Assembly: GCF_907165205.1 (NCBI RefSeq)
Contig: NC_058192.1
Coordinates: 3,596,001-3,660,000, forward strand
DNA: 64,000 nucleotides
From: Coccinella septempunctata
Lineage: Eukaryota; Arthropoda; Insecta; Coleoptera; Coccinellidae
Reading direction: 5' to 3'
The first letter of the stretch is position 1. The number at the start of each line of letters is the position of its first letter. Under the pieces are notes generated by a model that was given only the letters and a program-made list of their open reading frames with translations, was not told where the DNA came from and ran no database searches. The translations under genes and the position numbers were made by a program. Shown here one piece after another: positions 35,401 through 50,400 of this stretch.

Positions 35401-38400
35401 AAGAGGGTTCGTTTCAGTTTTAGTGGCACTCCAACAATCTTGCCTTGGCTTTTCACCAAGAAACTTCGCCCCAGACTCTGAATACAACTAATTTTCCAAC
35501 GTTGTGGATCCTTGTTTGTGCAATTATCATGTATCACGGATGCACGCTCTATTGTGAAATGGCAAAAAACTGAATGTTTATTATTGCAGAGAATACTCGG
35601 AAAAATGAAATATATTTAGCCGTTATCGCCCAGCTGGAGATAGCGGAAAACTGAGCAAAATACCGCAGAATATTGAAAAAACGACGCGAGATGTAATGGC
35701 TGCAGATACGGGTATATATATGGAAATATTATTGAAATTAGGGTTTAATTCCAATTTCGTATACGTGGAGCCAAATCCTAGAAATGTATCGTCAAAACAA
35801 ACATCTTTACTGACGTGAATCAATCAATAAACTGAAATTTCGTCTGCTCCATCGCTCCATCACCATCAGGTGAATTTTCTACTAAACGATCAAAACAATT
35901 GGGTTTTCCCTCTTAAAGGGCTGCTGTTGGCGTAGTACGAATAAAGTTTTTATGCCCATTAATCCCACCTAATTCGGAGGCAAGAACAATTCCAGTTTAA
36001 AGGTGTGCAGCTTTCTCCGGATGCTATTCATACTCGGGGAAGACTTCAAAGCAATAAAAGCACGACATCAAACTGGCAAAAACGGGAGCTGTTTCTAATA
36101 AACTTCTTGTTAGTTGTTGTTACGGTAAAATAATAATGCCCGTATTAGAGGATCGGGAGCGGCGAGATAAATCTTTCATTTGAAGTGGTTTCGGGGATTA
36201 TTCTTGCTCTAATTTCGGAATGAACGCTACTTTTTCTCGAGTGGGACGAAGAAAGGAAAGGTACGCCCTTCTCAGATGGAATTACTGAACTTGATCTTCG
36301 CAAGATTCGTAAATCTTATTATTCGTTTCTGGAATATTCACTTGAAACGTTATAACTTTCGGGGAAGAAAAAGCTTCGTTATAAGCAAAGGGGAATTAAC
36401 GGAATTTTAGCTAGTTACGAATTCTTCCTTTCATTTCGAAATTACTGTATTCATAGTGGGAGCGGAAAACAACCAGATGATTTTCCAGCAATGATCAGCG
36501 AGAATGAATCAGTCTATAACTGGGGAAAACAAATTGGATAAAATTACTATGTAGATTGTCTGACGGAACAAAGGTAGCAGCACGCTTTCCAGTGTAATTA
36601 ATCAGTTAGCCTACTTCCACTTCTTCAAAATTAGGTTGGAGGTGTTTCTCTTTTGTATAACTACTTAGGAGAATTACCTACAGTTTTATATTACTAAGGT
36701 GGTGCCTGCTTTATACCTGACGCCACTTATTAAGCTTCACGAGTTGAAAGGAGATCATTCCAAGGATTAGGAAGATCCATCCATTTCAACGAATACTTGC
36801 TACATTGACCACCCTGACACAAAGGCTTCCATCTTCTAGAAAACCCTTGAGGTATAACAAAAATAGTCTGCTCATTCCCATAAACTTGATTCTACATACC
36901 TATAACTGGAAATTTCACACATAATCTAATACTCTCTCTCTCTCCCTCTCCCTTATAGATTGAACGTTCTATACTCTAGAGCAACTCCATGCAGTCTATA
37001 ACATAGAAGCGTGGCAGAATTCCGAAGACATGAGCTTGTTGAATTTCAAACAATCCAATCGATGAAAATTGACTTCAGACCAACATAATGAATTTTTCCG
37101 TTCGTTCACTTCCCTGGTGACTGAACCCTTCGATAAAGCGTCTGGGTGGCCCTTGTGCATCTATGTGGCATGGTGATTTTTATTGTGTTCTTAGCGGATT
37201 GTGCGAGGCGGGCTCGTGACAAGGCTCTCAATCCCGACCCTGTCAGCGGTTCATTCTCTCCTTCAGTATCGCACAAGAGGGAATACATAACTTGGAACGA
37301 TATAGAAAGGTTCGTGGGAGTATACAGGAGCGGATGTTGCATGCATAAAACTGGATCAGGAAGAAAGGGGATGAATTTACGGTTGATTCGATTATTTCGG
37401 GGCATACTGGGTTCGATCTGATTCTAATCGAATCATTGGAAGGTTTCGATTCTCTGCTACGTTCTGTTTTTTCCCATTCGGAACCTAACCTACAGTTGTT
37501 AGAGATCTAGAACTCGAATTCTGCATACACAACTTGTGGACTGAGCATTTTTTCATTCATTCATTCATTGCTGTATCCCGTTACCGGGAATTAATCTACA
37601 AAAAGACATAAAAAAAGAACAGACTTATAATTTCTTGGGCTAATTGCGACTTTGTGCCTTCCTGTGACTGAAGAGACCCAACCGTGACCTACAGATCCCT
37701 CCACACTCCGGGCATGGATAGTCACCAACCAGATCTGGCCGCCGCTGAATTCTTCTCGAGTCCCCATTATAACTGTGCACCATAGATCTCCACTGTGACC
37801 TGTCTAACGCTAGTTGTTCCCTGTTATGATTGGCATTAATTGATTTTAGGGATTGATGTAATGTATCCTTAAACCGCTTATACTGGCCTCCTGGTTTCTG
37901 AGTCCCCTCTGCCAATTCGCCATACAGAGCTATTTTGAGGACTCTTGTGTCTTGCATCCTTAGAATGTGGCCGCTCCGTCTGAGTCGGGCCCTCGTCACT
38001 TGAGTCTCAATTGTTGTACAACTCGCGCGTTGCAAAACTTCTACATTTGAAAATTTGTGGAACCATCTGATGTGCATTATCTGTCTTAGATGACGTTGTT
38101 GCGTTTGTTCAAGCTGTTTTATATGTCGCCTGTAGGGCGTCCAGCGTTCGCTTCCGTAAAGAAGCGTTGGGAGGACCACTGCTTTGTAAACAGCTGTCTT
38201 GGTCTTCAGATCGAGGTCGTGATTTTGAAACACTCTGTCCTTTAGCTTCCAGAATGCCCGTGAGGTCGAATTGATACGGTTGTGTATTTCCGTATCTAGG
38301 TTAGCCCTAGTATTCATGAAGCTTCCCAAGTATTTGAACTGCTCGACCTGTTCTAGGGTTTCATTCTCTTACCATCCTACTGAATTGCAGAAATATTTTG

Positions 38401-41400
38401 AATAAGAATCAATTTGTTGAGAAAATTCTTTTTTTTTCTACCCAGTGATCTTTCAAATATGTAAAATATGCATCTCAGCAGTTTAAACTACCCCAGAAGA
38501 AGCAATCATAGAAACGAAAGCACCAAGCACCCTCCCATAAATTTTTTTATGGCGTTACATCTCGAGTTCCTGTTTATGTTCCGCATAATCTTTCGATATA
38601 AATCAGGGGATGAAGTCCCTTATTGTAGTTTCGAATTCCTGTTGATCTATGGCCGAGCCTCCATATTTTCTTGTTATGTTGTTAACACAGAGAATGTGCC
38701 CCGATTGCGAACAAACAGATCTGGTATCTTTCTGGCGCTCATAAATGAACTCGGTGGACGTCCTATATTTCGCGGATATTGATCTAATGAATTGGCAGTA
38801 TCGCCTTTTATAGCTCCGGCAGGACAGGCTAACAATGCCGCTGTTGGAACATATTTTAGCGGCTTTGGGACGTTTTATTTCTCAATTTTCGATACAAGCT
38901 GTATTTCGTTAACTCCGTCTGGGGCGTTCGGTTTTTTCGCGTGAATATTTTTTTCCAATTTATTGGTTCATTTCGGTCCTTCACGCTCTTTCTGTGTTCA
39001 ATCAAAGAAACAGATTCTCCCGATAATGGTGAATATAAAACGAAATTAATTCAGAATGTCACGATCTGAACCAGCAAACCACCATCACCAAAAATATTGA
39101 CAGAAATAGAGAAAGGGTAGATGCTGACTATGGTTTTGGCCTCATTTGATCTCTCATCAAAGCTACACAACTTATACCTCGAGGAAATTAGTTAGGAAAG
39201 TAAATTGAGATGGTCCTGGTTTCCTCTCAGATGGCCCTAGCGTGATGGGGATAGGGGATGGATGAAAGGGCCATCAATTTCGTCACATTTTCGTCGAGGT
39301 ATGAGTTGTGTCACACTGACGAAGCCAAATGGAACCAAAACCATGGTCAGCTACTAGTTTTTCTCGACGAATTTGTATTAGTGTCGTTGAGGCCTATTTA
39401 CAGAAGAAAAGTCGAGCAGTTCAAATACTTGGGAAGCTTCATAAATACTAGGGCTAACCTAGACACGGAAATACACAACCGTATCAATTCGGCATCACGG
39501 GCATTCTGGAAGCTAAAGGTCAGAGTGTTTCAAAATCACGACCTCGATCTGAAGACCAAGACAACTGTTTACAGAGCAGTCGTCCTATCAACGCTTCTTT
39601 ACGGAAGCGAAAGCTGGACGCCCTACAGGCGACATATTAAACAGCTTGAACAGACGCAACAACGTCATCTAAGACAGATAATGCACATCAGATGGTTCCG
39701 CAAAGTTTCGAATGCAGAAGTCTTGCAACGCGCGAGTTGTACAATAATTGAGACTCAAGTAACGAGGGCCCGACTCAGATGGAGCGGCCACATTCTGAGA
39801 ATGCAAGACACAAGACTCCCCAAAAGAGCTCTGTATGACGAATAGGCTGAGGGAACCCGGAAACCAGGAGTCCAGTATAAGCGGTTTAAGGATACACTAC
39901 ATCAATCCCTAAAATCAGTTAATGCCAATCATAACTGGCAACAACTAGCGTTAGACAGGTCACAGTGGAGATCTATGGTGCACAGTTATAATGGAGACTC
40001 GAGAAGGATTCAGCGGCGGCCAGATCTGGTTGGTGACTATCCATGCCCGGAGTGTGGAAGGATCTGTAGGTCACGGTTGGGTCTCTTCAGTCACTGGAGG
40101 GCTCACAGTCGCAATTAGCCCCAAGAAATTATAAGTCGGTTCTATTTTTGTGTCTTTTTGTAGATTAATTCGCGATAACGGGATACAGCAATGATGATGA
40201 TGAGTGTCGTTGAATTGTACCTCCGTTTTCCAATTTATCAACTCTTTTTCTGCCTCTACACCCACCCAATCTCTTCCCTTTCAGCTAATTCCTTGTAGCA
40301 GTTAAGAACCTCGCAAACGAATGCTTAGGTGAGTTAGGGATTCGCCCGGTAACCATCCATTCAGTGTAATTGTCTGCGTACAGTGACGTACTCCACGTGT
40401 TCAGCCGTAACGTAGACACAATTATACAATCCTATCTGCCCAACGAGGATAACTAGCGCTGAAACAACAACGCCTCGATCGTTATTCCATGTACGCTTTA
40501 CCGCCAAGGGAGTCGGTATCTTATTTCTCACGCTATGAAATCCCCATTTCTGGATGACAAACGTTCGCGGGGAATATCATGGAGCTGTACAACAGTCGAA
40601 TGCAGGCAATTAGGGTTATGCCAAAGCAAATACATGTGATCACCTAGAGGTTAATGCCGGATTATCCTTCGGAGGCAAAATTGGGACGTCCCCGATGAAA
40701 TTGCTCGCGCATACTGCCTCCGAGCTGTGGCGCAATTGGAATAACCATTATTAGTTTTCCATCATCAGGAAAAGCCGACGTGAAAATTCCGCGCCTGTTC
40801 GGAAAACGGGACTGCTTGGATGGGAAATGAACATCATGAATTAGCCGCTAAGGATACGGACTGATTATGCAGTTATGGAAACATCCATGTTTGTTCTGGC
40901 ATATCGCCACGTGCGTTAAGCTGGATCCTCTGGATGAATCTCATTCGGCGGGGCTTTTCGTGTGTACACCGGTGATATGATATCTCTGTAGCCATAGCTT
41001 CGACTGAGTTTCATTTTCGAAACCATTGTCATATGAAGAAGACCCAATTGGTTGGCCACCGTTAAGAGGAAAGGTTCCCATCAGACTATCAGAGGTTCAT
41101 CTCGAATTGTCAGTAACAACCTTAAAGTATTAGAGACTATAGTTAATTATCTGGTGTACAAAATATGATTCGAGATCGTAGATTACGAATATGCAATTAG
41201 ATTTTTTGTAGGATCAGTATTTTAGAAAATAAATCACCTTAAGTGAAATATTTCGAAAAAATTGGTCAACTTTTAGGAGCTGTTGCAGCCAGAGAAAAAG
41301 AACTGGACATAAGCTGTTTTTCTTTGGTGATATATGGATTCTTTGCAAATATAAAATTCCAATTTTTATCCATATACCGCGAACAGTTTAGATTTTATGA

Positions 41401-44400
41401 TTTTTTCCGCGAAGGTCCAAATTTTCCAATTTTCCATCGACCATAACTTGAGAAATGAATTTTTAAAAAAATATCCGTTTGCATATTCGTGTTATACGCC
41501 CTCGAATTAGTCGACAGCATGAGTTTGGTTTCGATCGGAGACCAAAAATTTTCTTAAAAAAAATCGCAATTTTTCCATGCATATGTATGGAAAATTTGAA
41601 AATTTTTCGATCTTCCCAATTTCCACCAAAATTTGAGTATTCACTATAGCGAGGGTGTAGATCACGAATATGAGAACAGAATTTTGCTGAAAGGATTACT
41701 TTTCAAGTTATGGTCGATGGAAAATTCGAAATTTTGGACCTTCGCGGAAAAAATCATAAAATCTAGACTGTTCGCGATAGGTGGATGAAGGTTGAATTTA
41801 TTCATTCGCAAAGGATCAATCTATCACCAAAAACATCGGCATATGTCCAGTGCCTCTTTTCTAGCTGCTACAGCTCCTCAAATTTGACCAATTTGTTCGA
41901 AACTTTTCACCAAAAGTGATTTATTTCCTCAAATACTAATCCTAGGAAAAATAAAATTGCATATTCGTGATCTACGACGCTGAATTAGTCAAAAAAATGA
42001 CCTGGGTCGATATATAGTTCGAAAAATTAAAAAATTTCGGATTCAGAATAATTTGTCAATTACTTGTTTACCCGCGCTTCAAAAAACAATTATTATTTTA
42101 GCTATATCGACCCTGGTAATTAAACTGACTAATTTGAGGTCGTAGATCAGGAATATGCTATTAGATTTTTCCTAGAATTAGTATTTTAGGACATGAACCA
42201 CTTTTAGTGGGAAATTTCGAAAAAATTGGTCAACTTTGAAGAGCTATAGCAGCCAGAAAAAGAGGATTAAACATATGCGAAGGTCCAAATTTTTCAATTT
42301 TTCATAGACCATAACTTGATAAATAATTTTTTTTTTAAATATCCGTTTGCATATTCGTGCTATACGCCCTCGAATTAGTCGACAGCATGAGTTTGGTTCC
42401 GATCGGAGACCAAAAATTTTTTAAAAAAAAATCGCAATTTTTCCATGCATATGTATGGAAAATTTGAAAAATTTTCGATCTTCCCAATTTTCACCAAAAC
42501 TGGAGTATTCACTAAATCGAGGGCGTAGATCACGAATATGCAAACAGAATTCTGCTGAAAGTATTACTTTTCAAGTTATGGTCGATGGAAAATTAAAAAC
42601 TTTGGATCTTCGCGGAAAAAATCATACAATCTAGATTGTTAGCGGTAGGTGAATGAAGGTTGGATGTTTTCATTCGCAAAGGATCAATTTGAAACCAAAA
42701 AAATCGGCATATGTTCAGTGCCTCTTTTGTAGCTGATACAGCCCCTCAAAGTTGACCAATTTGTTCGAAACTTTTCACCAAGGGTGATTTTTTTGATCCT
42801 CATCCCTCTTAAAAGTTTTCTCCCTACAAATTGGAGCTTTTCCAATCAAATTGATTAATTCGGGAATTTTCTCAACATCCGAACAAGGCGTCACGTCTCA
42901 ATTTACACAGGTCTTAATCAATAAGAGTACACTCCATAGGAGCCAGATGTAGACAATCCCTTATATTAACAATTACAATCTCGATGACAAACAGCATTTG
43001 GCCGCCTGGACCCAGGAGCGAGGTAACGAGAAATCTCTGAGCCACTTGGCCAGGATAACACGGTCCAGAAGCCTGGAAACAATCGGGACAACAAATTGTT
43101 ATTTATAAGCGGGACCCCGGGGAAACCGGGTCCTATAATCTCTCAAGGAGGGATCCTTTAGGCCGCAAGTGAACGGTTGCTTCATCGCGTGGGAGAGAGT
43201 CATTAGGAGAATTGTTCGAGGATGGGAAATATCGAGGAACGGAGCATTCTTATCGAACGGAAGAGTTTTTTTACGGTTTCGGTGTAAATGAGATCTTGTT
43301 ACGGGGTTATTCGAAGTTGAAAACGTACTCCGATCGAAACTCTTTATCACCTGGCTGGCAATTTGGTCCTGGCTGAATTTGAAGGAAGATATTCGAGAAA
43401 TCAGTTTTCGGAGTTTTCCAGGGAGTGATTGAAAATGACAATTAGAATATGAAATTCACACTTACAAGGTGCCATAGACATAGAGACATGAACTTTGCCT
43501 TCCCTTTCTATCTATGCATGAAATGCGGTCAAAAAAAGTGACAGAGAGAAACGCAAGTCGGGCATGCAGTTGTCTTTTTCTAGAGTTTTGATTGGTCCAC
43601 ACTCACCTATATGTGAACAAAAAAGAGGCAGGTAAATGCCCGACGATCATTTCTCATTTTCTATAAAATAGACAATTTCATGCTGACATTGCTCAGTCCA
43701 TGTCTCTATGTCTATGTACGAGGATGTATTGATATCTAGTTAGCCTAGACCAGTTCCATGCATAAAAAAAATATTGCGTTACCATAGCAACGAACAATAA
43801 CTCATTAGAAGTGTCAGTGTGAAGTTTGAGGTCAAAAAAGTAAACCAGAGTTACGCAATAAATTGAAAGAAAGAAGATGTTCGCCGAAATCGTGAAAATT
43901 GAAAAATTGGAGTACCGAACCATATCAAGTACTTGTATTTTAAAGGGCTAAGAGGTAAGCAGATTTACGAAGATATGCTCAATACCTTTGTTGATCAATG
44001 TCCTTCGTATGCGACCGTGAAAAATTGGACTGCAAGCTTCAAAAGAGGTAAATTTTTTATTGAAGATGATATCGATGCAATTCATGACATGATTTTATTG
44101 GACCGTCGAATTGGGCTAAAACGGATATCTGAAGCACTGAATATTTCTTACGAACGCGTTCATCATATAGTTCACGTCAATTTGGACATGAGAAAAATTG
44201 CTGCAAAATGGATCCCCAAATGTTTGAATGTTGACCAAAAGCGTGCAAGGGTAGAAGCATCGCGTTCGATCTGTGCTCGATTTGAAAAAGATGTAGACTT
44301 CTTAAAACAAATTGTTACTATGGACGAGACTTGGGACGATCCAGAAACAAAGCAACAATCGATGGAATGGCGACACTCTGGTTCTCCAAGACCTAAGAAG

Positions 44401-47400
44401 TGTCGTGTCCAGAAATCTGCTGGAAAATTTCTTGCTTCAGTTTTTTGGGATTGCCACGGAGTAATCATGATTGATTTTTTAGATAAAGGTGGAACAATAA
44501 CTGGAGATTACAATTCGACATCACTGTCTACTCTACGGGAAAAATTGAAGAGAAAAGACGCGGAAACCTATCCAAAGGTGTTTGGTTTTCACAGGACAAC
44601 GCCCCTGCACACAAATCTCATGTTGCCATGCACATAATTCGTGATTTAGGGTTTGAATTACTAGAACACCCCACTCATTCACCAGATTTGGCTCCATCCG
44701 ACAATCATCTCTTTCCTCAACTGAAAATAGTTTGAAAAGGTCTTAAATTTTCTTTCAACGAGGAGGTAATAAAAGCTGTGGAGGTCTGGTTTGCAGAGCA
44801 AGAAGAAACATTTTTTTTAAAGGTCTAGAGACGTTGCAGCTTCGCTGCAATAAACGTATCCAATTAAGAGGAGAATATGTTGAGTAATAAAATATTCTGA
44901 CATTGAAATTTTGTTTGGTTCTATAGTAGGCTAAGAATTCACAATATATCCTCGTATAAATGATTAGTTATTGGTCGCCCCTGTTTAATCTTTGGAATCG
45001 ATGTGCAAAGCATCGATTACCAAGAAACATTTCGTGATGGCATAGGATTAATCAAGTCCGTAAACCCATATCCCTGGAAGATTCGGGCCCAGCACTCAGC
45101 AATATGAATTAACTTACCCTTTAATATCCAGCCACTACGTGTTTCACAGATACAATCTATACGCAAATTGGCAACCACCATCAAGTAGAATCGGACAGGG
45201 AGAATGGAGACTGCGTCATGCTGCTTGTTTTGCCGGAATCGCTTGGACGATGTTCAAACGGATTACTGGAAGACGTGCCAAACACATCCTCGTAGTTCTC
45301 CGGGACGCAAGGTTATCGGCAAAAAGGACTGATAAAGGTGATCCAGAACACCATCAATTCCGAACTGAGGACGCCGATTCGAGATGTGGGGATGAATTCG
45401 ATTAATCAGGGGATTTTTCTTTGGGGTCGTGGGGGGATGTGCAACTTACTTCCGAACTAAAGGGTGATTATTCAATTGGAAAACTTCCGCGCCGAATTTG
45501 AGCGTTTCCTTGGGACAAACTGGGGTATTAGACCTTAACACTGCTGCTGAAGGGTTCACCTGCGCAACGAGAATAGGGAATTTACCAGATTTCATACTCT
45601 GAAGAATTTTTTTCCAATTTGCTAATCATTTATACGAAGATATATTGAAAAATTCTTAGCCTACTATAGAACCAAACAAAGTTTCAATGTCAAAATATTT
45701 ATTTCTCAACATATTATCCTCTTAATTGGACACATTTATTACAGCGAACCTGCAACGTCTCTAGACCTTTCAAAAAAAATGTTTCTTCTTGCTCTGCAAA
45801 CCAAACCTCCACAGCTTTTATTACCTCCTCGTTGGAAGAAAATTCAAGACCTTTTTAACTTTTTTCCAGTTGAGGAAAGATATGATAATCGAATAGAGCC
45901 AAATCTGGTGAATGAGTGAGGTGTTCTAGTAATTCAAACCCTAATCACGAATTTTGTGCATGACAATATGAGATTTGTGTGCAGGGGCGTTGTTCTGCAA
46001 AAACAAAACTCCTTTGGATAGCTTTCAGCATCTTTTCTCTTTAATTTTTTCCCGTAGAGTGGTCAGTAATGTCCAATAGTAATCTTCGGTTATTGTTCTA
46101 CTCTTATCCAAAAAATTGATCATGATTACTCCGTGGTAATCCCAAAAAACTGAAGCAAGAACTTTTTCAGCAGATTTTTTGACACGAAACTTCTTAGGTC
46201 TTGGAAAACCAGAGTGTCGCCATTCCATAGATTGTTGCTTTGTTTCTGGATCGTAAAAATGTACCCAAGTCTCATCCATAGTAACAATTCGGTTCAAGAA
46301 GTCTACATCGTTTTCAAATCGAGCAGAGATCTAACACTATGCTTCTACCCTTGCACGATTCTGGTCAACATTCAAACATTTGGGGATCCTTCTTGTAGCA
46401 ATTTTTCTCATGTTAAATTGACGTGAACTATATGATGAACGCGTTCGTATATAATATTCAGTGCTTCAGATATCCGTTTTAGCCCAATTCGACGGTCTGA
46501 TAAAATCATGTCATGAACTGCATCGATATTTTCGGGGACTGACACAGAAACTGGCTTTGCCGATCGGTCATCATCTTCAATGGAAAATTTACCTCTTTTG
46601 AAGCTTGCAGTCCAATTTTTCACCTCTGCTTACCTCTCAGCTCTTAACCCTTTTAAATACAGGTACTTGATGATGGCTCGATACTCCAACTTTTCGATAT
46701 TCACAATTTCGGAGGGCTACTTCTTTCTTTTAATTTATTGCGTAACTCTGGTTTACTTTTTTGACCTCAAACTTCACATTGACACTTCTAATGAGTTACT
46801 GTTCGTTGCTATGGTAACGCAATATTTTTTTATGCATGGAACTGGTCTAGGCTAACTAGATATCAATACATCCTCATAATTAAACTAATTGGTTCAATGA
46901 TGACTTATTATCAAGACATTTTCAACATAAACTCCTTGGTTATCCATTTTGATTACAAGCTCATCGCTATTCGCAGCAGCCGGCAAAAAATCATCGATTG
47001 ACGCCAACCGAATTCTCCGGTTGAATAAGTAAAATTTTCAATATCAATCACATGTTCAATGAGCTACTCGCCGCGGGAAAAAATCCCGGAAAGTTCTTTC
47101 CCGCTTTTGCGGGTAGTTTGATGGGAAAATTCCGTCCCGAACGGAATCAAATGAGACAAAATCGTATGCATAATGGATGGTCCCCTTGCCGGCGCAGGGG
47201 TGCTGAATCAAGAGCAGGGTGGCGTAGGTTATTTCGCAGCATTCATTTACCGTGAGCGTGGCGCGGAATAAATTACTTCGGAAACTTCAGGGCTCTGTGT
47301 ACCTATTTATATTTAGATATCTGCACGAGATAGCATGAGAAATGAATTGAAAGATCCGAAGACCGGGGATCCCAGATACGTTATCTGATGAAAGTTTGTT

Positions 47401-50400
47401 TGCCGCCAGCCGTACGATTTTGGAAATAAGCAAAACACTCCGAAACGGCCCCATGCCATTATGGGGAAAATTTAAACCATTCTGAACAGAGTGTTTGTAG
47501 ATTATAGACTCCAGTATCTCTAGGATATCTTCGAATAGGTCACCTCCTCACCCCTGCAAAGTTTCTCGTCTGAAGCATCTTATACGTTGGCTAGAAATTC
47601 TGTCACCAGATCTGAAGTTGCCTCCTTCTTCCCACAGAATCTTAACATTCAGTTTCTGCTGGAACCATTCTCATTAGGTGCTTCCTGCGGTGACAAAGCC
47701 TTGTGAGGAGCCCATTAAGATGGTCTAGCATAGTCTTGCTGAGATCCAGACACTCCTCAGATTTCGCGAAGAAGATATACCCAAGAAACTCTCCAAGTTT
47801 TCCTTCTCCCTAATTTCTTTTTCGTTGGTGTATTTTCCAATAACTCAGTGGGATAACAGTAAGCTTTTAAAGAACTCTCATCAGTCTTTTCTCGAGCTTT
47901 AGACACTGTTTGTTGTCTTTTCATCAGGAGAAGGCCCAAGCTCTCTGATTCCTAATTCTCTCATCACCCTTACCTACCCTAGATATTTTTAGGATTTTCT
48001 TATGGTCTGATCTGGTTATCACCGAATGAAGAGCTCTGTAATGATATCCACTGCAGTGGTAGGTCACGTTTTCAAAGCTCCAGTGATGCAAGCACAGGCT
48101 AACCTTCGTATTCTTTCGAAGGTTTACTCCTACTGTTCTGACTTACCTTGATGTGCTTGCTGGATAGAGTCCTAGCTTCACTTGTCCATCGTTGTTATAC
48201 TTCTATCAGGACACTTATTACTCTGAGCTCAATTTCAGACCTGTCTCCTATGAATTAGTACCTTAATTATTGTCCGGATCTGAATTTTTGAGAATAATTA
48301 ATGAGCACTATTTGTACCTTGAAGAAATAACAACCGTTTCGCTTCCTTTCGAAATCCAATTATATATACGTCTGGGAAAAAGTTGCAGAGTGTATATTAC
48401 AAAACTTTCAATTAGGAGTGGAAAGCAAAGGGATTCAATTAGTGCAATGTTTAATTGAATAGCGAACACTGGAGCGAAAAGTAAACAGAAAATCAACAAA
48501 AAACAAATACGGCTATCCCCAGCGGATTACGTGTATTCGGGTCACAGGTTCGTTCAAAAATCCGACGATTTGAAAAAAAAACGTTCGATACTATTGGGTT
48601 TCTGTTTGGTCACGTTGCTGATATCTGGGTGCATTAGATAGGAGTTGCTGCATGTTCGATATTTCATTCGTATTGGGTGATATGGCGGAAATAAGCCTGT
48701 TTTTTTGTTGAGAAAAAGTTGTTGGGAGGAAATTTCATCGCATTCTTTTTGATCATTCTATCCGTTGTTTCGGAAAGCTGATTTTTTCACTTTTATTCGT
48801 TTTGCTTCTTTTTTTTCTTTCAATGGAAGCTTCATCCCATTTAATACTATGGTCTTCATTACAAAATTGTTGAGCGAGGTCAGATTTGTTAGTTGCATAG
48901 CTACTTTTGGTGCACTGCTACTCTTGTTGGTGAAGGGAATTTTCACGGTATTCTACAGCATCACCCAATATGTCCTTCAAATAATACTCATCAAAATTTC
49001 ATGGCATTCTGGCCTTTAGATTAGATGCTGCAGTCTTTTTAGGGAGAACAATTTCGTCAGTTGATGGATCACTGTTTTTTGATAGGAAAAAATACTGTCG
49101 AATACGAACAGTGACTTCGTTATGCGGACTCAGCACTAGGGAAATCAACTACACTGCGCAAAAAAAATTAACGCACATTATAGAAATCTCAAATTTACTC
49201 TACAACTGAAGGTGTTTCTCAATGATAAATATTTTCATCAGAATTATGCATGCATTGTTATCCGTTTTCAACGGTTTTCTTCAATACAGAGGTTTTTTCC
49301 AAGCAGGAATAAAAAAGATGATATTATCAGATTCTGAATGTATTGGCTCCATTCTAAAATCAGTTGTTCTCGATCAATTCTAGTGAGCAATAGTTTTTTT
49401 TTTCGTTTGATTTTCTACACACGATCGCTATGCAACGCGAAACACGCAATTTGACTCAAGAGGAATGTGCCCAAGCGGTAGTTTTGCGAGAAGAAGGGTG
49501 GACATTAACAAGAATTGCAGAAAGGTTTGAAGTTTCCCATACAAGTGTGTCCAGAATGTTGCAGCGATTCAGAGAGACAGGTATGAATGTCCGAAGACCA
49601 GGACAGGGTAGACCACGGGTAACAACTGTCATTCGAGAACGTTACTTGAGAGTTTCTTCGTTGAGACAACGGTTGGCAACCGCTCGCCCCCTTCAAATTT
49701 AGCTTGAGCAAACTCATGAGGTGCAAATTAGCACTCAGACAATAAGAAATCGCCTCAGAGAATATGATTTAAGGTCTCGTGTCGCGGCAAGAGGCCCAGC
49801 TTCTACCCCAGCCCATCGAAGGGCGCGTTTGGATTTTGCGAGAGAGCATATCCATTGGGAAGAGGCCGATTGCGGAAGAGTTCTCTTCACAGATGAGTCT
49901 AGATTCTGCCTCTACCATTGTGATCAACGTTCCCTTGTATACAGACGTCCACATGAAAGATATGCTCAGTGCAATTTCCTGAATACTACTGGTTTCGGGG
50001 GAGGATCGATTATGGTATGGTGTGGAATATCTTTGACTGCTCGCACAGACCTAGTGGTCGTTGATAATGGAGCTATGAACGCTGATAAGTATATAAGGAA
50101 CATTCTTGAAGAGCATGTAGTGCCATTTGCCCCACATTGGTGAAAATTTCATTTTTATGGACGATAATGCCAGACCCCATCGTGCGCGCATCGTTCAGGA
50201 GTACCTTGAAGAGGTTGAAGTCTCTCGAATGGAATGGCCAGCAAGAAGTCCAGATCTCAATCCGATTGAGCAGGTTTGGGACAACCTCAATAGAAGGCTG
50301 AGAAATTCAGAAAATCATCCAGCTACTCTTAATGACTTAGGAATCCAACTCGGAGAAATCTTTAAAGGATTAGATCAGAACATTTTAAGATCACTCATTT

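Noticed and set aside
36932..36953. CT-rich microsatellite
   Set aside because: Short and imperfect; no functional context.
37106..37421. Two 90-100 codon frames on opposite strands
   Set aside because: Mutually overlapping, no known motif, no splice context; neither is preferred.
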